Below, in pieces: positions 36,961 through 47,700 of a stretch of DNA of 64,000 nt (position 1 is its first letter; each line of letters starts with the position of its first letter). The DNA comes from Neospora caninum Liverpool (lineage: Eukaryota; Apicomplexa; Conoidasida; Eucoccidiorida; Sarcocystidae): contig NC_018397.1 of the NCBI RefSeq assembly GCF_000208865.1, positions 992,001 to 1,056,000 of the forward strand. The letters run 5' to 3'. The notes under the pieces are model-generated. The model ran no database searches and was not told the DNA's origin. It saw nothing but the letters and a program-made list of their open reading frames with translations. The position numbers and the translations under genes are program-made.

Positions 36961-39948
36961 TCAGCTTGCTCTGATAACTGCAGATGCATTGAATTTGCAG
37001 AAGACATTTTTAATTTCCATGTTGGGTTGTCCGTCTTCGCCCGGCAAATAGCGAGGCAGAGGCGGCGACAATTTGCCCTCCATCTCCGCGCCTTCCTCAT
37101 TCTGTGAGCATTTCGGAAGCGTTTGCTCTTCTTGAGAAGGCGGATCAACAGCGATCGTCTTGGGGGGGCTAATAGCCCCCTTCACTGAACGGAAGGAGAC
37201 AGTAGGTGGCGACAGGCAGATGGAAGAGACACCAACAAGTGCCAGAGAAGGGAGCGAAGCAAACGATTGCCCGCAGAGATACCAGATCAGGGATGTTTGA
37301 GTACTCCTGCCTCTCCGTTTCTCCGTCCTTCGTCGCCTCTCTCATTCTCGCCTCCTTGTCTTTGCTGCCAAAGGCGCGCGGCCAAACCTACCTTCGCCGC
37401 GCCCGAGAAAAAATGGAAAAGCAAACGCGACAGAGAAAACCCACCAGAGCGTGGCCCAAAAGACGGAGACCGTTTTGCTTCCCCATCCACACTTGCTAGG
37501 CTGTCTTAAGTGTTTGCTCCTTCAAGGTTCTTCAGCATTCTGTTTGCCTACCTCGCCCTCCGGTGCCAACTTGACCATGCGCGTTGAAGCCCCAACCCAC
37601 GAGCTTGCCAGAGGCCATGAGGGCGAGGCAGTGCGCGCTGCCGCAAGCAACTTTCTCCGCACAAAAAATCGAGGACGGGCCAGGAAGATCACGAGACGAT
37701 GACAAAGCGAACGAAGAAGGCGCGGCGACAGCGGAGGCCGAACGCGGGAACTGCATGCAAAACACAGGGAAAAGAAGCGCAAAGGGACGGGGAGCAAGGA
37801 TACGGAGCAAGACTTAGAGAGAGAAGGAGAACGAACGACGAGAGGGACAAGGAGAGAGAGGGTGAGAGTGGAGAGGACAAAAGCGCGTGGTCGGAAAGTA
37901 AGGATACGGACCTCCTGAAACAGGGGGAAAAGAAACCGCGGCGAATCGAGATTGAAAAGCACACGCAGAAAGAAGGAGAAACGAAGACGAGGGTACTTAC
38001 CACCACTGGAGAGAGGACTTGCTGCTGCTGTTGGAGTGTCCTCCCGCACTGCCCCCGCGCCGTTTCTCCACAACAGAAAAGCGCATTTCTCCTCAACAGC
38101 GTGTCAGCGAATCTACGTGATGGAAGCGGCAAGGAGTACACAACGAAACGAGGACACGAAGAACCATGCACAAACAGGGAACGAGAAACCTAAAAATGCG
38201 GGGGAACCGGATCTGTCTCCCAATCGTCCCTCCGTTATGAACACACGAGTCGACAAGAGTCCGAAAGTTTTACATGCAAAGCAAAGCATGTGCTCTAAAG
38301 CTATCTAAGGCTGTCTCCCGCGCGAAGTCTGTCTCTGTCTCTCCAAGAATGTACAGTTTCGTGGTTGTGTCCCGATCTGCGGGTCCTCTGTTCCCTGTGT
38401 AGCCATCTCACTGACTAATGGCGTATACGCCTCTTTACTGGTGTCGCTGTCCCGTACACACACACACACACACACACGCTAAACCGCGCGTGCAATCGAG
38501 AGAAGCACGACGCACGGTTGATGGGTATCCTGGAAGAGAAGAAGCGAGAAGTCGTCTCCAGCTGCGACTGCGGTGACGGCGCACTGCTTGGCTGCAGAAA
38601 GAAAACACAAAAACGAGCGTTTTGTGGGCGCCGGAGCGAACGGGAAGGGACAGAGAGGCGCTGCGAGGAAAACAGAAACGAGGGATCCCGGCGGGACGAG
38701 GTGGGAGTTGTTGCCTCCGGGGAGGGGCACTGTGCGTGCTCCCCAGTTGACAATAGGGCCGATCTCGACGCCTTGGCCACAGAAAAAACGAAAGCAAAAG
38801 AGAGAAATCTCGAGAGAGAAATAAAGGGAACGAGGAACCGGAGCTTCATGTCGGACCTCCTGGAAAGCCCGTTGGCGGCAAAACGGCGACTGGCGTGTGC
38901 TGGAGGTGGCGGTCCGCGTAGGTGTAGGAGACAGCCCGCGGAATGGAGATTTTATTGCCTGAAAAAAGAGGGGAAAAGGAAACGCAGAAATACGCTAGTC
39001 GAAGACACATCCACCAAACACCATGGCACAAAGCGGCAGGAGATGCTGTGCGTTCTTCAAGACCGTATGCCGCAGTTTGGGTACTTCTTGTGTTTGTTCA
39101 TTCGTTCATGCTTTCCCGTTCTCCCACCCTCTTCACTCTTCTTTCGCCGTCCCTCTCTCACGACCACATCTCTCCCCTCACCTGTTCTTCTCTTTACTTT
39201 TTAATACGCGTCCGGTTCATTTCCGCGTTCTGTTGACCCCCCCCCCCCCCCTCCCCCGCGCCCCACTGTCTCAACAATGTATTCTCCGCCACAGAAGCTG
39301 GCCCATCGGAAGCAGAGAAACCATTTCCAGTTCCTCGCTTCCGCGAGTCCTTCCCCTTTCCGTCTCTTTCTTTTCCGTCCCCTCGGCCCTATCCTTTTCG
39401 GAGCCCCACCCTTTAACCGCTCCATCCACGTCGTGCCCGACACGCCTTGCTGATTCGAGCGCGTGTCGCCGAGGCCCAGCTGGATTTTCGAATCGTCTCC
39501 GAACCTAAAGCGAGAACCCAAAAGCGGAGAAGGCAACCAGAGTCTCGCACACCGTGCGCTGGCACGTTTATACAGATGCATGTCTACAAATATATAAATA
39601 AATATATATATATATATATATGGAGGAATATAGGTTTATGGTTCTGTGTCTCAACCGTAAACAAATTCTACGTCTCTACACATTGCGTGCGGAGCCTCTG
39701 CGGCATCTACTCACACGTGGACCGGATCAGACCCGAACATGTCCTCTCCGCATGCAGGCGTCGGGGTGTATCCCTAATATACATCTAGATGTATATACAC
39801 ATGCATGGATAGATATACACGTTTATACAAGAGGCGGTGAGCGACGTTGCCTCTCTGTTTCATATCTACCTATATACTCGTATATATCCGTTGCCAACGA
39901 CTCTACTGATGCCTTTATACAAAACACATACATAGATATAGACATGCA

Positions 39949-39994
<46 letters not shown>

Positions 39995-42833
39995 TCACAG
40001 ACGCCTTACGCATAGACTTTTCCGTCTTTCGAGAGACAGAGAGTGTGATGAAGGCCGCAGGAGACATCGACGATGTGCGGCTCTCGCCTCGCGTTCCCGA
40101 TCCACTCGGAGTCGGCGTTTGAGAAATCGACCCGGTGGGAGTGCACGCGCAGGCTCGCCTCGTCGAAGGGCCGGGGCTCCACGCCGCACTCGCCAAAGAG
40201 GTTCTCCCCGCAGCAATCTTCAAACACAAGGCACAGCGAGACCGGAAGACGAGGTGGAGAGACGCGATGCGAGGGGAACAAAGAGACGACCGAGCGAACG
40301 CAAAAAGACACGAAATGGGTGCGCGGCACGAGAGCAGAAAAAACGCGCTACGTTGATAAAGACACCAGCAGGTAGAAACGGTGAAATCTGAAAGCGCCAC
40401 AGGAGTGCCGTCGGAACTCGCATCTCCAAATTCCACTGCGTGCGGTTTAGCGTTCTTCGCTTTCCCCTTTCACCTCCCCTATGCTTTTCTCTCCACACGT
40501 TTGGCCTTCGTCTGCGTCTTCTCTCGTTTCGAGTGAAACCCTTTTTCCCTTTGCCCAGCGAGAGAGACTTCTCCCCGAGTCCTTCCCCTTCCCCCCCCTC
40601 CCCAATTCGGGCCGATGCTTTCTCCCCTTTTGCCTTCCTCACACAGCTTTCCACGGCGCGTGACGAAGGCTGCATGCGTGCTTCCGACGCTCATCTTCAC
40701 CACGCGGTCGGCCCATCCCGTCCACTGTCCGAGTTTGTCGAGCGCCCAGGTCCAACTGCTGGCCTTGCCGCTCTCTTCTTCCGCGTCTGCCAGGCCTCGC
40801 AGGGGGCGGACGGCGCAGCGGACAGAGCGCGTGCCGTCGGCCCCAGTGACGACAGAGAAAGCGAGCTCGTCGGAGATCGAAGAAGGAGAAGAAGATTGGG
40901 CGACGCGGCCAAAGACGTCGGGGAGGTTGTCCAGGACGAAGACTCGACCGTCGGCGGAGAGAAGGAAAACTTCAGCTGTTGAGCATTGGGCGTCGGTCAC
41001 TTTAAACGGGAGTTCGAGGTAGAAAGGCGGGACGAAGCCTAAAAAAAGAGAGAAGCAAAGACAGGAAGCAACGAGAAAAGGAAGGGTGGCGCGACGCAGG
41101 CCGGGAAATCGAGGAACGGAGAAGAGAGACAGTGCCGCAAGAAGAGGCGGGCGGGGAAACTGATCCCGTAGTAGACCATCGAGGGCAAACGGAGACAGGA
41201 AGAGGCGACAGGCAAACACGACGCAACGGCCAACCCCTTCACAGGCTGCGATATGAGGAGGGGGAGAGTCGCAGAAGACACACAAGAGGAGAAAGGGAGC
41301 GCAGAAACCTACGCAAAGCAGACTCCATGGTTTCCCTCGCGCCGCTGGCGCCGTCCTCGGTTTCCGTTTTCGGCACAAAACTGCCCCAAATCGCCACTTG
41401 CTGTCTCTCGTTCACAGCGACGCCAAAAGCCGGTCCGAACGAGATCTGCTGCCACGGCGCTCGTGAAGCTGCTTGATCTGGAGAAGGCATCCCGCACAGG
41501 CAACACACGCAGAGAGAAGCGGCATGTGCTTCTGCCTCTCGGGCCTGGCTTCACCTTTTGACGGAAAACGTGGGCAATCGATTCACAAAGCGCGAAGACA
41601 GCCTGCATTCCTCCTCGAGCGACCCCGCGGAAACTCAGGAAGGAATGCACAAATGGACAAACGCCGGAGAACGTGGTAAATGCGTTAGATGTCCTCGCAG
41701 GAGGTTTTTTCTCTCTCTCGTGGTCGTGTCTCGGTGGACCCTGTGCTTGGTCATGCGAGGAAGCGGCCTGCCTAGGACTTTCCTCGGTTGTAGAAACGCT
41801 TGAAGGCCAAGGGCTGCATGCACGGTCCTACATATGCAAAAACAGGTGCGCCATCCTCGCTTTTCCCTATCTATGCCTGAGCAAACCAACCTTCACACTC
41901 AGAGAGAATCCCCTTCTCTCTGAGTGTGAAGCGTTGAAGCGCAGGCCTGTGCAGGCTTGTTCACAACGGAGAAATGCCGCGTTTGTCAGAGATGGATCAG
42001 CAATTTTCCTTTTTGTGGAGGCGGGGCCGAAGAAGACCCGGACGCTCAGCAAAATCTGAATCACCTGTGAACCAGTGGAACTCGGTGGGCGTCGTGACGT
42101 CGCCCAGAGCCCCTCCAGGGAGCGCGGCGCGGTCTCCCCACATCAGAATCTGTTGCCTCGTCTTCGATTTCTTGGCAGCCTTCTCGCTTTCTGCACGCGG
42201 GGCGGCAGCCTCCGGCGGCTTCACACGGCCGCCGTGTTCGCCCGCACATCTCGCTGACGGAGCCGGAGAGAGAAGGCGCGGCAACTTGGTCAAGGAAGCG
42301 AAGCGAGTCTGCATGCGTCTGTCCAGCCTGTCCAAGCCGGTCGTTGAGGCTCTGGACACAGCCAGAGGGCGAGGAGTTTCCCGCGTGCACCGAGATGAGG
42401 AAGATTCGAGCAGTGCGACTCGACTGTCCACAGAAGAGGTTTCCGGAGAGGGAACAACCGCACACAACGCAGGTCGGCGCGGTTGCAGCGGGAAGGCAGA
42501 CGAAGACGACGACGGAGAGGAAGGAGGCGACCGAGAGGAAGGAGGCGAACGAGAGGAAGGAGGCGAACGAGAGGAAGGAGGCGAAGAAGGTCGAGATTGG
42601 GACAGGGCGAAGAAGGCCGCCGCAGCCGCGAGTCCTGAAAAGAGAAAGAGCGAGGTCAGGAAGTGGGTGTTTGTGTGTGTGGAGACTAGGTTCGGATTGA
42701 CAAACGCCGAATCGGCCCAGTCCCGGCAGGAGATGGGCAAAAGAAAACACTTTTAGGCCAGGAGAAAAGTGGTTTATACGGGATATTCACGGAACGGAGC
42801 CTCAAGCACCGCAGACCTGTTTTGGGGCTGCAT
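36961..42833 (-). CDS. RCC1-repeat (beta-propeller) protein
   Basis: RCC1-type propellers serve as Ran exchange factors or as scaffolds; the partner here is unknown. Ten exons join with perfect phase: 42634-42065, 41477-41313, 41038-40643, 40217-40010, 39504-39410, 38958-38857, 38591-38516, 38112-38001, 37654-37552 and 37184-36961. A first exon 42833-42791 (MQPQNRSAVLEAPF) fits phase but is uncertain; with it the protein is about 697 residues. Repeat motifs seen in order include ILMWGDRAALPGG, QQVAIWGSFVP, VVKMSVGSTHAAFV then GKLYCCGENLFGECG (split by an intron), VDVSCGLHHTLCLSKDGKVYAFGDDSK split likewise, VAAGDDFSLLLF, LFCCGETARGQCG, and VKVACGSAHCLALMASGKLVGWG with NAHGQVGTGG. The N-terminus carries SPPSSR tandem repeats and polyalanine; a non-repeat tail follows the last blade. 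The specific family member cannot be named. Confidence 0.8.
38456..38477. repeat. (CA)n microsatellite, RCC1-gene intron
   Basis: A CA run in the intron between the RCC1-gene exons ending at 38516 and starting at 38112. Confidence 0.85.
39237..39257. repeat. Poly-C tract, RCC1-gene intron
   Basis: Nearly uninterrupted C run (one T), a poly-G on the transcribed strand, in the 39409-38959 intron. Confidence 0.85.
39952..39992. repeat. (TA)n microsatellite, RCC1-gene intron
   Basis: A long TA run ending about 18 bp from the donor-side exon border at 40010. A shorter TA run lies at 39602-39621 in the same intron. Confidence 0.9.
41891..41931. repeat. Perfect 18-bp inverted repeat (hairpin)
   Basis: Left arm 41891-41908 (CTTCACACTCAGAGAGAA), loop TCCCC at 41909-41913, and right arm 41914-41931 as its exact reverse complement. 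It sits in the RCC1-gene intron between 42064 and 41478. Confidence 0.95.
42523..42588 (-). repeat. 18-bp coding repeat (SPPSSR) in RCC1-gene
   Basis: Three near-identical 18-bp units plus a partial one, GGAGGCGAACGAGAGGAA on the plus strand, encoding SPPSSR hexapeptides in the N-terminal exon of the RCC1-repeat protein. Ser/Pro-rich repeats of this sort are usually disordered. Confidence 0.9.
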
Positions 42834-43644
42834 AAAAAGAGCAGCACAGCGGTGTCGGACTTCTGAACTGAAAACCTTGACGAGAAAGGATGCACGAGGA
42901 AACGGGTTTTGGCAGATGTTTCCCTCCAGGTGAACCCTCAGCTTTCACCCTGTCAGCGGGTGTTTGTAAGTGCTCGAAAAGCGGAAAGAACGAAAAAAAA
43001 CTGAGCCTCTAGAGACAGGGGGGAAAAAGTGGAAAACGAGCATCTGCATGCAGTTACCCGATCGAGGCATACGAGGAAATCTGATACGGAATGGCCTGCG
43101 TCGGCTTCTGTCTTGCGTCTCTTCCCACGCGCTCCACAAAGGAAAGGGAAAGGCGTTGGAGCACGCCCTGCCGCCGGCAGAGAAAAACGCCACACTCCGT
43201 CGCTGCTTCATCTTGATTCTGTTGCGGCTTATAAACGGACACCCGAACTTTCCTTCCCTGTGGTCGACTTTGCGCTTAACTTCTCTCCGGCAATCTGGCC
43301 CTGGTCGGTCGTATCTCCTGGGCGTTGCTGTCGAGAGACAGGGTGAAAGAGGGAGGAGGAAAGAAGAAAGAGAGAAAGAGAGGAAGTGAGAGAGCGAGAA
43401 GGAAAGAAAGGGAGAAAAAAAAAGAAAGCGAGGAAGCAGAAACACAGGGAGGAAAAAAGGAATGGATGAAGAGAGGAAGAGATGCAGGAAGGCAAGACGC
43501 GCGAGAGGAACCGGACAAGGGGTCAAGAGGCGAGAGACTGAACGAGAGAACGAGGGAGATCCAGAGATAGAGAAAGAGGCAGCTAATTTGCTTCAGACAG
43601 CAGAGAGGCTGTAGAGACAGTTCGAATTTTTGGCTGATTTCCTT
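42834..43644. other. Leader/terminator spacer, purine-rich
   Basis: Between the RCC1-repeat gene's 5' end and the small minus-strand gene's 3' end, which lie in tandem. A strongly purine-rich stretch (plus strand, about 43340-43460) produces long chance frames of Ser/Leu/Phe on the other strand. No exon is supported. Confidence 0.45.
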
Positions 43645-44100
43645 TTAAGTCGTCCGCGGTTCGGTATCGTTGAAATGCGAAGAAGCGAGGCGCCTATAAG
43701 CTATCTCTGCCTCGTCGGGGAGGATCCGCTGAGCCAAAGAAAACGAAAAGAGGCAAAGACGGAGGGAAGAAGATGACAGCGGAAAGGAAGAGGAGAGGAA
43801 GAGGACAGGGGAAGGAAAGGCAGCAGATGAAGCCAGGGAAGAAAAAGGCCCACGTGGCAGAGGCGAGGTCGGGGCCTTACTGGGAGAACTGCGGTCGTGC
43901 CGTCGGTGAGAGTGCGCGAGAAAAACTGTATCTAGAGGCACGACAAAAAACCAAGACAAACAAAGGCAAAAAAGATACACTATCTTTCGCAACGTGATGT
44001 GTGTTTCTGAGCGACTGGGCCCCAGCCAGAGACAAGTGGATGAACTTCCACAGAAAAGTGACCGCGAGCGCGCGCATGCAACGAAAAAGCATGGGAGCAT
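43645..44100 (-). CDS. Small protein, probably mitochondrial
   Basis: Three exons, 44100-43981, 43931-43881 and 43728-43645, join in phase 0 at both junctions to give 84 residues. Exon 2 has a good CTCTAG acceptor and a GTAAGG donor; exon 3 follows a CTCAG acceptor. The first 35 residues are rich in Ser, Arg, Cys and hydrophobics without acids, as in mitochondrial presequences. The remainder (THITLRKIIQFFSRTLTDGT, then RILPDEAEIAYRR) has the basic-then-LxDGT texture seen in small mitoribosomal proteins such as bL31m or mL55, but that resemblance is weak and not an assignment. The first exon's donor (GTGTAT) is unusual. The frame is open to 44172, but the first ATG is at 44100. It is divergent from the next gene. 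Confidence 0.5.
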   Translation of the reverse strand: MLPCFFVACARSRSLFCGSSSTCLWLGPSRSETHITLRKIVYLFCLCLSWFFVVPLDTVFLAHSHRRHDRSSPSKAPTSPLPRGPFSSLASSAAFPSPVLFLSSSFPLSSSSLRLCLFSFSLAQRILPDEAEIAYRRLASSHFNDTEPRTT

Positions 44101-44777
44101 GCAGTCCCAGACCGAACCTCGAGAGGCAGCGAGACTTCGATGCTGTCCCTCTTTTTCCACCCTACTTTTCAAGAAATCACTCCCCTTTTGCCTGCGTTGT
44201 CCATCCTTATCCTACATTCTGTTCCTGTTCTTCGTCTCCCACCTGCCTTCTTCTCCTTCTTTCTCCGTTGTGCAGACGCCAGGGCCACCTCCGTGTGTGT
44301 GTACTTAAATATCCCGACACATCACTACATTTATGTGCATGCGGATTTGCAAAGTTGTGTATTCTGCTTCAAAACGAAAACGCGTTTTGCGCTGCCGTCT
44401 TTTGTCTCTCGTGTCCTTTGTCTGCGTGGTCAGCCTTTCCGGTGGAATCTTCTCTTCCCTCGACCGTGTTGTCTCGCTGTCTCCTGTTCGCGCAGAGTCC
44501 CCGATTTTCGCAACCGCGGTTCTTTCTCTCTCCCTCTCTCTCGCCGCGTTCCATGGCTCTTCTGCAGAAGGGATAGTCAGGAAGACACACAGAGAGACAG
44601 GGAGGGGACGGGTCGTGCGCTGAACGGAGAGAAAACCCGAGGAAGAGAGGAGGCGTCTGAGCGTTGTGTTTTTCTGTGGCGGGTGTCCCCGTGTGTCTCC
44701 CGCGCAAGAGAAGGCAGAGAGAGCGGGGACGATCGCGAAAAATCTCGGGGCCGGGGGAATTCCTTCCCAATTTCAAG
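44101..44777. promoter_or_regulatory. Likely bidirectional promoter region
   Basis: A 677-bp interval between the divergent starts at 44100 (-) and 44778 (+). It must hold the promoters and leaders of both genes. No defined element could be identified. Confidence 0.4.
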
Positions 44778-47700
44778 ATGCTTTCTCGAGGGCAACTTCT
44801 TCGAAGCGCCGGGGCGCGGCAGCCCGGTCCTTCTGTTTCCTCCGTGGTTGCGTCGCCGCGCACGCCTCTCTTTTTCGGAACTGAGTTCAGTGTCGCGTCG
44901 CTGCGCGTCTCGTCTACTCGCCTTCTGCCTCCTCTTGCGCGTCGGTCTCTCGCCTCCACTTCGCCCTTCTCCCCTGCAAGTGCTTCTCTGGCGTCTCCTC
45001 GCGCTACGAAACACCGCACGACCAGACCGACTCGACTTGGATGTCTTTCTCCTACACAGGCCAACGCCGGCGCTTGCCCACCCTCCACGCCGCCTCTCTT
45101 TCTCCGACGTTTCTCCTCGGCTTCACACGCCCCGTCAGCTCCCCAGCGAAGGAAGGGAAAGCGCGTCGCCTCAGACGAAGCAGACGAGACTGCAGTGTCT
45201 CTCCTGTCTTCTCTTTCGCGCTCGTCGGCCGCAACACCCTCCTCGGGGTGGCTGCTGGACACCGGCGAGATTGCGCCTGAGGCCTTCGCTTCGGTCAAGC
45301 CCGTGAAAGACTTTCCCTTCCTCGCTCTCTCTTCCCGGCTCAAACGGCTGAAGGCGCGGCAGCAGCAGCTGCTTCGTGACTGGCAACTGCAGGCGGCGAG
45401 CGCGGGAGGCGCGGCAGGCGCGGGGAGCGGGGAGAGTGCAGAGAGCGCGAGTCCGGCGGGGACGGACGGCGAGGCTTCGTGCACGTTCGAAGACGCCGTC
45501 GCGAGACAAGAGGAGATCCAGAAGAAAATGAAGATTCTGGAGACGCTCGCGGCTTCCGCGAGTGACCACACGCCAGACCAGATCGGAGACACGGGCCGCA
45601 TCGCCTTCCTCCCGCACGCAGACGCCGTCAATCTCCTGGTGCTCCTCGCAGCAGAAGCAGAGAGCCTGGGAACCGGGGGCGGGAGAAACAGCGCAACCGC
45701 GAGCGAGGTGGGCGAGGAGACAGAGGCGACGGCGGCCTCAGACGTGGGACGGAAGGCGGCAGACGAGCAGAGCACACAAGGCGAGGAAGGCGAGACGGAG
45801 ACAGAGGGCGAGGCGCGGGGCGCGTCTCAAACCGCGCAGACCGACGCGTCGGAATGGCGCCTCAAGTGTGAATCCAACAAACAAAAATGGAAGATGTGCA
45901 TCGCCAGACTGAAAGAACTCGCTCTCGACCACGAGGTAGGTTAAGGCTTCACCCGTTGAAGAAGCGTGAAAAAGACGCTACTTTCTCTCCGTACCCAGTC
46001 GCTCGCTTTGCCGCGATCCCAGGGTCGGGCTGCTCTCCGTCTGAGCGGTGTTTTTCCTGGCCCGAGCGAAACGCGACTGGGCGAGACTGCCTAGACAGCC
46101 GAAAAGCGGCATGCGGTCTGCGCGAAACACCGGGATGAGGGTCTGCACGGTGTCCGCAGCGCAACGCCTGGGCGATCTCGCGTTTCCTTGCCCCATTCAG
46201 TCTGTCGTGCGCCTCCTCAGAAAACCGGTTCGTTTTTCCTTCGTGAAAGTCTGGCCTCGTTCGGCCTGATGTCCCGCTGGTTTCGCCGTCTCGATCGATA
46301 TCACATCGGTTCGCGCCCGCCTGTTGGGACCTGTGTAGGACGCTTTCCTCGTGTTCTACTCCATGTGCGTCACCAACCGGCTCGACGCGCAGCTGCTGCC
46401 GGTCCTGCTGGAGAGACTGGAGGCGGGATACTTCTCCTCGCAGGCGCTCTCGAAGCCTCTCTTCCATCCGGTAAGGTTCTCGACTGCGAGTCCAAAAAGG
46501 ATGCACACAGATGTGCGGCACACCAACGCATATGCATACGTGCCCAAATACACTTTATATGTATGCAACCGTATGTGTGCGTATGTGCAAATATACGTAC
46601 ATAGTTATAGGTATACCCTGTACACGCTCCCTGGTGGGCACGGGGCGCGGTGTGCAGGCCTCCAGGCGGGTCCCCGTCTTTTTGCGTCGATGTGAATGCG
46701 TGGATGCGCCAGTTTTTTCGTCGATCCCGAGATGAAACCGGGAGTTCTGTGGCTACTCGCTCGCGTTTTCTTTGCGCCGACGAGTTCCAGCGAGATCTGC
46801 GTTCTCCGCTCTCGTGTGTGTTTCGCGTCAGCTGTTCGAAGTCTGGGAACCGCCGTGCGACAGCTTTGCAGCGTTGGTGAACGTGCTTCCCCTCAGCGCG
46901 AAAGCAGTTGTTGTCCAGGTAAAACGAAGGCTACGCCAGACACGGCTGAACGTTCCCTTGTTGAGAGGGAAGCGTCGATTCGAGAGCAGTTGGCGATCCG
47001 CCCTCACGGGTTCTTCGCTGAAGTCTTCGACGGTCTCGGGGGTACCTCACCGCGTCTTCCGGCGTCGGAGCCGTGATCTCTTCTTTCCGACGTCACTCAC
47101 CCTCCGTAGAGTTGCTCTCGAGTTTCGCCTTCTCGGTTGTCCTTTTCCTGGTACTGTTTTCCTAGGCTGTTTCCCACTCTCTGTCCCTTTCCCGCTTTGC
47201 CTCGCTTCGCTGCCTCTCCCTTCGTTTTCCGTTTTCTTCGCCGCTGCTTGGTCTTTTGAGGTGTCTCGCCACGCGCCTCCTTTTGCGGCCTGCTGTCTTC
47301 ACCGAGTCTCTCTCCTGCGTCTTTTTCTTCGCCTCTCCTCTGCTTTCTGTCGCACCAGGCCGAACGGCGCTCCGAGCGCGACAGACGAGAGAGCGAAGGC
47401 TGGTTGGCGCCTCCGGAGTCAGCTCCCCTCGTTCTTCCGAATTGGAAAACGATGCATCCTGTCGAGTACGAAAAAAGAGCCCAACTCCGCGGACGAGCGT
47501 CGCTCAGTCTTGCTAGGCCTGCGTCGATCTGCGCCTCCGTGCTCCTCCGCTAGCAAACCGCTAGCAAACTCGCAAAAGTTGTCCAAACGCAAGCGCGAAA
47601 TCACACAACACATGCACTCTCAGACCTGTGTGGCCAACCAAGTTTCATATCCTTGCGCGATACGCCCTCCTAGGCAGACAGACGTCGCCTCCTCGCTTAG

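Noticed and set aside
44369..45775. 468-residue open frame on the minus strand
   Set aside because: It is antisense to the first exon of the helical-repeat gene, which has a start context, presequence and a matching downstream exon. GC-rich exons often leave a long open antisense frame.
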